DNA of 10,537 nt from JBFHRE01 sp041591895 (GTDB taxonomy: Bacteria; Actinomycetota; Acidimicrobiia; Spongiisociales; ZC4RG35): contig JBFHRE010000089.1 of NCBI GenBank assembly GCA_041591895.1, forward strand, positions 1 to 10,537, written 5' to 3'. The notes beneath the pieces are model-generated. The model did no database searches and had not been told where the DNA came from. It was given only the letters and a program-made list of their open reading frames with translations. Shown here in pieces: positions 5,896-10,537 of this stretch. Within the stretch, counting starts at the first letter, position 1; each line of letters begins with the position of its first letter. The translations under genes and the position numbers were made by a program.

Positions 5896-7038
5896 ATGCG
5901 TATCGTCAAGCTGTCGACCCTGGCATCGGCAGCCGCGTTGCTGATGTCGATCGCAATGCCGGTAGGCGCACAGACGGCGGAAGACGTGACCCTCGTCACC
6001 GCCTTCCCAGGAGTGGTAGTCGAAGCCGGTTCCACGGCGTCGTTCACGTTCGAAGTCGATGGCACACGCGGCGCCCAGGCCGACCTCGAGGCAGAAGGCC
6101 TGCCCGACGGCTGGGTGGCCACCTTCCGAGGAGACAGCAGCACCATCTCTCGAGTCGCGGTGACCGGGGCCGATGACCAAACGGTGCGCCTCGATGTCCA
6201 GGTTCCGGCGACCGCGCCCGAGGGAACGAACTCTCTGACGGTGGTCGCCGGCAACTCCCGTGTGCCGATAACCGTCACGGTTCAGGCCGGAGCCGGCGGA
6301 ACCGTCACCTTGACACCCGATTTCCCCGGCCTGCGAGGGCCGTCGGACGCCGAGTTCCCGTTCCAGGTGACGGTTCGCAACGACACACCGGCCGAAGTCG
6401 AGCTCCAGTTCGAGGGCACCGGTCCCGATGGCTGGCTGATCACCGCCGAGCCCACAGGCCAGGCCCGAGCATCCGCCATCACCATCGGCGCCGGACAATC
6501 GAGCACGGTGCGGCTCACGGCGAAGCCGCCGGTGGGAGCCGAAGCCGGCGTCTACGACGTGGGCATGACCGCGACGGGAACCGGGGTCGAGACATCGGTT
6601 GCCGTCAAGGTCGAGATCATCGGGGACTTCGCACTCGACCTCACCACCCTGGATCAGCGACTCAACGCCGAAGTCACCAAAGGTGAGCCGTCTGAACTCC
6701 TGCTCCGAGTGGCGAACACCGGCACCGCTCCGCTGGTCGGCATCACGCTGAAGGCCACGCCACCCACCGGTTGGGACGTGACCTTCAGCCAGGAGGTCGT
6801 CGAAGCGCTCGCACCCGGCGAGTCCGCCGACATCACCGCCACCGTCTCCGCCTCGGACGAAGCACTGGCGGGCGACTACGAGATCAGCTTCAACGCCACC
6901 ACCGACCAGGTTTCGGACTCGATGTCGATCAGGACAACGGTCACGCCGTCGGCGGCCTGGGGTCTGGTCGGGGTGGGAGTCATAGCTCTGACCTTCGCCG
7001 GGCTGGCCTTGGTATTCCGGAAGTTCGGGAGGCGCTGA
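5896..7038 (+). CDS. Secreted membrane-anchored protein with three NEW3/Ig-like domains
   Basis: This 380-aa protein is exported and tethered to the outer face of the membrane. A signal peptide spans residues 1-25 (basic MRIVK, hydrophobic core, likely cleavage after VGA-25). Three tandem beta-sandwich repeats of about 100 residues follow (roughly 33-132, 137-240 and 245-347). Each has the NEW3 pattern of AGxxxxFxFxVxN...-type strands ending in a PxGxxxGxY-like turn, for example PPVGAEAGVYDVGM and ASDEALAGDYEISF. The C-terminus has one hydrophobic helix (about 353-373) and a basic tail (RKFGRR). AAGGAG lies 8 nt before the ATG. The next gene, an ABC ATPase, starts one base after the stop, so the three genes are one transcript. 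NEW3 proteins next to ABC-2 exporters are recurrent in Chloroflexota, Archaea and Actinobacteria. Their function is unknown. A role as extracytoplasmic partner of the exporter is plausible. Confidence 0.85.
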   Translation: MRIVKLSTLASAAALLMSIAMPVGAQTAEDVTLVTAFPGVVVEAGSTASFTFEVDGTRGAQADLEAEGLPDGWVATFRGDSSTISRVAVTGADDQTVRLDVQVPATAPEGTNSLTVVAGNSRVPITVTVQAGAGGTVTLTPDFPGLRGPSDAEFPFQVTVRNDTPAEVELQFEGTGPDGWLITAEPTGQARASAITIGAGQSSTVRLTAKPPVGAEAGVYDVGMTATGTGVETSVAVKVEIIGDFALDLTTLDQRLNAEVTKGEPSELLLRVANTGTAPLVGITLKATPPTGWDVTFSQEVVEALAPGESADITATVSASDEALAGDYEISFNATTDQVSDSMSIRTTVTPSAAWGLVGVGVIALTFAGLALVFRKFGRR

Positions 7039-7039
7039 G

Positions 7040-7975
7040 ATGCGCACCACCGTCGAAGCCTCCGGTCTCACCAAGCGCTACAACGGGAAGACGGTCGTCG
7101 ACGGACTCACCCTCACCCTGTCCGAAGGCGAGGTCTTTGGGCTGCTGGGACCGAACGGAGCCGGGAAGACCACCACGATCCTGATGATGCTCGGACTCAC
7201 CGAGCCGTCGGATGGGGATGTGCGGATTCTCGGCCACGACCCCCGACGGGAACCGCTCGTGGTCAAACGGCGGGTGGGATATCTGCCCGATTCCGTCGGC
7301 TTCTACGACAACCTCACCGGCCGCGAGAACCTCCGGTTCAGTGCCCAACTCAACCGACTCGACCCGAGGACGGCCGAGGATCGGATCGCGGCCGTACTGA
7401 GCGACGTTGGTCTCCCTGCGGCCGGCGACGCCTTGGTCGGAACCTATTCCCGGGGCATGCGCCAGCGGCTCGGAATTGCCGACGCTCTGCTCAAGGAGCC
7501 GGCCGTGTTGATTCTCGACGAGCCGACCACGGCGATCGACCCGGAAGGCGTGCAGGAGATTCTCCACCTGATCCGCCGGTTGGCGGACGAACGACGGGTG
7601 ACGGTCCTTCTGTCGAGCCACCTACTGCATCAGGTCCAGAGCGTCTGCGACCGGGTGGCGATCTTCGTCGAAGGAAGGGTCGCCGCCCTGGGGACTCCCT
7701 CGGAGCTTGCCGAGTCGTCCAGTGGACCTGAACGGGTCGAGGTGGTTGTCGATCGGGACCTCGGTCACGGGATCGACGATGCCGATTTCGTGGAGTCGGT
7801 TGCGCCGGGACGCACAGCCGGCTCGTACGTGGTCACCGTCACTCCCGGGGCAACCGCCGACCTGGTGTCGTTCCTGATCGGGCGCGGTGTGTCCGTCACG
7901 GGGGTGCGCCGAGTGGGTCACGATCTCGACGAGATCTACCGGCGGTACTTCGAGAAGGAGCTGGCCGATGCATGA
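7040..7975 (+). CDS. ABC transporter ATP-binding protein (ABC-2 export type)
   Basis: This 311-aa nucleotide-binding subunit energises the permease encoded next. Motifs seen are Walker A GPNGAGKTT (37-45), the signature YSRGMRQRL (136-144), a variant of LSGGQ, Walker B VLILDEPT (156-163), a D-loop AIDP (165-168) where GLDP is usual, and the switch His194 in LLSSH. The Q-loop region reads GYLPDSVGFYDNLT, as in CcmA/NatA-type exporters that lack the Gln. A C-terminal extension of about 90 residues (220-311) follows, as in ABC-2 ATPases of antibiotic- or Na+-export type. The ATG is preceded by GGGAGG at 7 nt, and one base separates it from the stop of the NEW3 gene. The 3' end overlaps the permease start by 8 bp. 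The substrate is unknown. Confidence 0.95.
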   Translation: MRTTVEASGLTKRYNGKTVVDGLTLTLSEGEVFGLLGPNGAGKTTTILMMLGLTEPSDGDVRILGHDPRREPLVVKRRVGYLPDSVGFYDNLTGRENLRFSAQLNRLDPRTAEDRIAAVLSDVGLPAAGDALVGTYSRGMRQRLGIADALLKEPAVLILDEPTTAIDPEGVQEILHLIRRLADERRVTVLLSSHLLHQVQSVCDRVAIFVEGRVAALGTPSELAESSSGPERVEVVVDRDLGHGIDDADFVESVAPGRTAGSYVVTVTPGATADLVSFLIGRGVSVTGVRRVGHDLDEIYRRYFEKELADA

Positions 7976-8933
7976 CATCGAGATCCACATCGACGAATCC
8001 ACGTTGCTCAGGGGAGGGTGGCGGATCATGGCGAGAAAGGAGGCCGCCGACCACATCCAGTCCGCTCGCTTCACGGTTCTGGTTGCGATCCTCGCCGTCG
8101 CCGCAGCCGGGGCGGTGTACGCAGCCGCCAACGGCATCCGCGATGTCGCCCCCCGGGCCGGAGAGGTGAGCGGGCTCTTTCTCAAGCTGTTCAGCATCAC
8201 CGAAAACCCTGTTCCCTTCCCGTATCTGACGTTCGTAGGGTTCCTTGGACCGCTGCTCGGGATCATGTTCGGGTTCGATGCGATCAGCGGAGAACGGTCG
8301 CAGGGGACGCTGCCGAGGCTGCTTTCCCATCCAATCCACCGCGATCAGGTGATCGTGGGCAAGTTCGCAGGCGGCCTCGGCGTGATCGGACTCACGGTCA
8401 CGGCCCTCACGGCACTCGTTTCGGGCATCGGCATCTTCCGGCTCGGGCTCGCTCCAGAACCGGCCGAGGTGGGGCGGCTGATCATCTGGCTCGTCGCCAC
8501 GATCGTCTACCTCGGCGTCTGGCTGGCGCTGGCGATGCTGGCCTCGGTGACGATGAAGAAGGCAGCGACATCGGCCCTGGTGGGGTTGGCGGTGTGGCTC
8601 GGGCTGGTCCTGTTCGGACCGCTCTTGTTCACCTTGACGGCCAACGCCGTCGCCGGATCAGACCCGGTGCCGCTTGCCGAAACCGAAGTGATGCTGTCCC
8701 GGCTCTCCCCGGCGACGCTCTATCAGGAGGCATCGACGGTCCTGCTCGACCCGAGCCAGCGTGCGGTGGGGCTCGTCACTCTGGGACAGGTCGACCGGGC
8801 TCTGGTCTCGGAGCTGACTCTCACGCAGTCCCTCGGGGTCATCTGGCCCCAGATCGTGGGGATGCTGGCACTGACCTCGGTCCTGTTCGCGTGGGCGTTT
8901 GTGGCATTCATGCGCCAGGAGGTGAGGGCATAG
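7968..8933 (+). CDS. ABC-2 type permease
   Basis: This is the membrane subunit of the exporter, 321 aa with six predicted helices at about 36-55, 86-106, 136-158, 171-194, 202-226 and 292-314. After helix 2 comes the conserved cytoplasmic loop SGERSQGTLPRLLSHPIHRDQ (107-127), typical of NosY/ABC2_membrane_4 permeases and likely to contact the ATPase. The ATG at 7968 is preferred. It has AAGGAG 7 nt upstream, overlaps the ATPase stop (ATGCATGA) for coupled translation, and gives the amphipathic N-terminal segment GGWRIMARKE found in relatives. A second possible ATG at 8028 would remove that segment. A still earlier in-frame ATG at 7887 lies within the ATPase gene and is unlikely. The gene ends 26 bp from the convergent AlkC-like gene. 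Confidence 0.9.
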   Translation: MHDIEIHIDESTLLRGGWRIMARKEAADHIQSARFTVLVAILAVAAAGAVYAAANGIRDVAPRAGEVSGLFLKLFSITENPVPFPYLTFVGFLGPLLGIMFGFDAISGERSQGTLPRLLSHPIHRDQVIVGKFAGGLGVIGLTVTALTALVSGIGIFRLGLAPEPAEVGRLIIWLVATIVYLGVWLALAMLASVTMKKAATSALVGLAVWLGLVLFGPLLFTLTANAVAGSDPVPLAETEVMLSRLSPATLYQEASTVLLDPSQRAVGLVTLGQVDRALVSELTLTQSLGVIWPQIVGMLALTSVLFAWAFVAFMRQEVRA

Positions 8934-8959
8934 CTGACAGGGCCCGGCTGCTCGACGTT

Positions 8960-10066
8960 TCAGATCAACTCGAAGTGCCCTCCCCGCCGAGCTTCACCGT
9001 TGACCAGCAGTTCGACCCGGTGGGTTCCCGGATAGTGGGTGCGAGTCGTGTGCTGGGCGACCGAGATCGAGCGGCGAAACGACTCGACCCGCCCGGGCCC
9101 GACGGACAGCTCGGCGCCCTTGAACACTTTGGGCCGCTCGGAGCCATCCGCCTTGACGAAGTGCACCCTGAGGTCGATGACTGCTCGTAGAGCGTCAGGC
9201 GTAGGGTTGTGGACCGTCACGACGACAGACACCCTGCCACCGATCTGGACATGAGTGGGCTCGATTGTTGCCCGCGTCGAGAGCGGTGAGCCCCGACCGA
9301 ACCCCAGCACTGCCAACGCCTCAGGATGTCCTTGCTTCACTAGTGATCGAAGCCCGTGCTGGATCAATCTTCGACGCGCGGGCGAAGCACCATCCCACCA
9401 AGCGGCCGCCACCGACACCACCCTCTCTGGGTGGTCCTTGGCGATGTCATTCAGGTTGTTCGCCACCGACCGCCGCACATATTCCTCGGGGTCGTCCTTG
9501 AGGAGCTCCAGCAGTGCGATCACGGGCTCCGGGTCGTCGATGAAGATCGAGAGCCGTGGTGCCCAGGGCAGCCGGGGCCGCGTGCCTTCCGAGACGAGGC
9601 GACGCACATGCACATTCGGATCGGTCGCCCACCTTCGAAGCCGGGCGAGGGTCTCGTGCGGGTATCGGACGAGAAACGGCCGGATCGAGAACTCGGCAGT
9701 GAAGCGCTTGGTGAGCTCGTATTGGGCTCGCAGGCTCGGTTCGAGATCACCCAGACCGAACTCGGCCACGAAGAACACGAACGGCAGATACAAGAACCCT
9801 TCCATTCCCGTGAGCTCAGACTCGACGATTTCAGGACCGAGACTCCTGACGATCAGGTCGAGCGCGGCCGGAAGCTCGTCAGGAAGGAACCGACGCAGCG
9901 AACGAGCGATCTGCCGGGCCCGAGCAGTCAACTCGAGTTCGTCATAGCCCTTCAACGCCTCGGCGACGAACCCACCGACGTCGAAGGACGGGTCGACCGA
10001 CGCCAGCATCCGCCCGATACGAACGGGAACGTCGGCCCCGAACTGGTACTTGAGCGGCTCGGCCAT
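8960..10066 (-). CDS. alkC: AlkC-type DNA glycosylase with C-terminal Ig-like domain
   Basis: This 368-aa protein is a DNA alkylation repair enzyme of the COG4335 AlkC family, relatives of AlkD. It removes 3-methyl-adenine-type lesions using HEAT-like repeats rather than base flipping. Helical repeats occupy about 1-260. The strongly conserved core is RRLVSEGTRPRLPWAPRL (155-172) followed by DDPEEYVRRSVANNLNDIAK (191-210), which carries Trp168 and acidic residues expected at the lesion-binding face. From about 265 to the end a beta-rich segment (THVQIGGRVSVVVTVHNP and GTHRVELLVNGE) matches the Ig-like domain of the AlkC subgroup in which that domain is needed for activity. The ATG at 10064-10066 gives the usual N-terminus, and no strong Shine-Dalgarno is visible. 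The gene is divergent from hemH and convergent with the ABC permease, so it is probably monocistronic. Confidence 0.88.
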   Translation of the reverse strand: MAEPLKYQFGADVPVRIGRMLASVDPSFDVGGFVAEALKGYDELELTARARQIARSLRRFLPDELPAALDLIVRSLGPEIVESELTGMEGFLYLPFVFFVAEFGLGDLEPSLRAQYELTKRFTAEFSIRPFLVRYPHETLARLRRWATDPNVHVRRLVSEGTRPRLPWAPRLSIFIDDPEPVIALLELLKDDPEEYVRRSVANNLNDIAKDHPERVVSVAAAWWDGASPARRRLIQHGLRSLVKQGHPEALAVLGFGRGSPLSTRATIEPTHVQIGGRVSVVVTVHNPTPDALRAVIDLRVHFVKADGSERPKVFKGAELSVGPGRVESFRRSISVAQHTTRTHYPGTHRVELLVNGEARRGGHFELI

Positions 10067-10136
10067 CGTCCCATGATGGTCGCGATTCGCGCAGGATCTG
10101 TTCCGACATTTCGTCGACTTGAAACCGACACACGGT

Positions 10137-10154
10137 CGAGTCGAATCCGACTCG
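10137..10154. promoter_or_regulatory. Perfect palindrome between alkC and hemH
   Basis: CGAGTCG (10137-10143) and CGACTCG (10148-10154) are exact inverted copies around AATC. The element sits in the 122-bp divergent spacer, about 35 bp upstream of the hemH start and 70 bp from alkC, a position suited to an operator. A plus-strand TTGAAA (10119-10124) lies just upstream. No regulator family can be assigned. Confidence 0.4.
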
Positions 10155-10174
10155 GGGTCGGAGCAAACCCCTTG

Positions 10175-10180
10175 TAGCTT
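10175..10180 (+). promoter_or_regulatory. Candidate -10 box for a leaderless hemH mRNA
   Basis: TAGCTT fits TAnnnT and lies 8 bases before the ATG at 10189. The transcript would then begin at or within two bases of the start codon. No Shine-Dalgarno is present upstream of that ATG. The -35 region is weak (TCGGGG at 17 bp). Confidence 0.35.
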
Positions 10181-10188
10181 CGCCGGTC

Positions 10189-10537
10189 ATGTCAGGCGTG
10201 AAACCCCCGGTGGGGGTGCTGTTGCTGCAGCTCGGCACCCCCGACTCGCCCGCGACCGGTGACGTACGGCGCTACCTGAGGGAGTTCCTCTCCGACCCGA
10301 GGGTGATCGACCTGCCGGCGCCGATGCGAGCGGCGCTCCTCAATCTCGTCATCCTCCCATTCCGCCCCCGGCGGTCGGCCCACGCATACCAACAGATCTG
10401 GACCGACCAGGGGTCACCGCTCACGATCAACACCGCCTCGTTGACCCAGAAGGTCGGCCGCATCCTCGGCGATCGGTACCGGGTCGAGTTCGGGATGCGG
10501 TACCAGAGCCCTTCGATCGAATTCGCGGTGCAGCGCC
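10189..10537 (+). CDS. hemH: Ferrochelatase, N-terminal part (runs off the window)
   Basis: The first 116 residues of a ferrochelatase, the enzyme that inserts Fe2+ into a porphyrin at the end of haem synthesis. Visible family features are GVLLLQLGTPDSP (9-21), RRYLREFLSDPRVIDLP (27-43), the W-x-x-x-GSPL stretch (71-78) and FGMRYQSPSIE (101-111), all aligning with the N-lobe. The LGTPDSP/FLSDPRV form is that of E. coli-like protoporphyrin ferrochelatases rather than the GGPEGP form of actinobacterial coproporphyrin ferrochelatases (CpfC). The catalytic His and Glu lie beyond the edge. The ATG at 10189 is the only start that gives the normal short N-terminus. It has no ribosome-binding site and a -10-like TAGCTT 8 nt upstream. 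Confidence 0.93.
   Translation, partial: MSGVKPPVGVLLLQLGTPDSPATGDVRRYLREFLSDPRVIDLPAPMRAALLNLVILPFRPRRSAHAYQQIWTDQGSPLTINTASLTQKVGRILGDRYRVEFGMRYQSPSIEFAVQR

Noticed and set aside
5821..7074. Minus-strand open frame of 417 codons
   Set aside because: It is antisense to the NEW3-domain gene, which has a signal peptide, ribosome site and repeats. The opposite frame has no recognisable domain.
7887..7967. Earlier in-frame ATG at 7887 for the ABC-2 permease
   Set aside because: It would embed 27 codons inside the ATPase C-terminus. The ATG at 7968 has AAGGAG at the right spacing and a coupled overlap.
8934..8959. Terminator between the convergent permease and alkC genes
   Set aside because: The 26-bp gap shows no convincing stem with a T-run on either strand.
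8018..9190. Plus-strand open frame of 390 codons across the permease end
   Set aside because: It is out of frame with the permease and runs antisense into alkC. Its composition is that of a shadow frame.

Overview
The window is high-GC, densely coded bacterial chromosome with no mobile element, rRNA, tRNA or CRISPR array that I can see. GC-rich third codon positions, a GTG start, two apparently leaderless genes and the mix of families suggest an Actinomycetota-like organism, perhaps an environmental lineage such as Acidimicrobiia. This is inference: no marker gene here fixes the taxonomy, and the ferrochelatase at the right edge is of the type usual in Gram-negative bacteria.

Left part (1-5104, all minus strand). 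Reading in the direction of transcription from 5104, there is a GcvT/aminomethyltransferase-like protein, a PYROXD2-like FAD oxidoreductase (4-bp ATGA overlap) and an acyl-CoA dehydrogenase. These probably form one catabolic operon that combines folate-linked one-carbon transfer with two flavoenzymes. A divergent TetR regulator starts at 5183, and the 78-bp gap between them carries overlapping inverted repeats that look like its operator. Further left on the same strand is a TerC-family membrane protein. It is preceded by a clear yybP-ykoY (manganese) riboswitch with its own candidate -10 box. Recognisable TerC sequence stops at about residue 259, near base 128. The bases left of that point do not encode the expected last two membrane helices and contain strong inverted repeats.

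Middle part (5789-8933, plus strand). Three tightly packed genes form an export-type ABC module: a secreted, membrane-anchored protein with three NEW3/Ig-like domains, an ABC ATPase, and a six-helix ABC-2 permease that overlaps the ATPase gene by 8 bp.

Right part. An AlkC-type DNA glycosylase gene (8960-10066, minus; HEAT-like repeats plus a C-terminal Ig-like domain) converges on the ABC module. It diverges from a ferrochelatase gene that starts at 10189 and leaves the window. Their 122-bp divergent spacer holds a perfect 7-bp-arm palindrome and a -10-like box that would give a leaderless ferrochelatase mRNA.

The best leads are the GcvT/PYROXD2/acyl-CoA dehydrogenase operon of unknown substrate with its TetR operator, the manganese riboswitch ahead of a broken TerC, and the NEW3-ABC export module.
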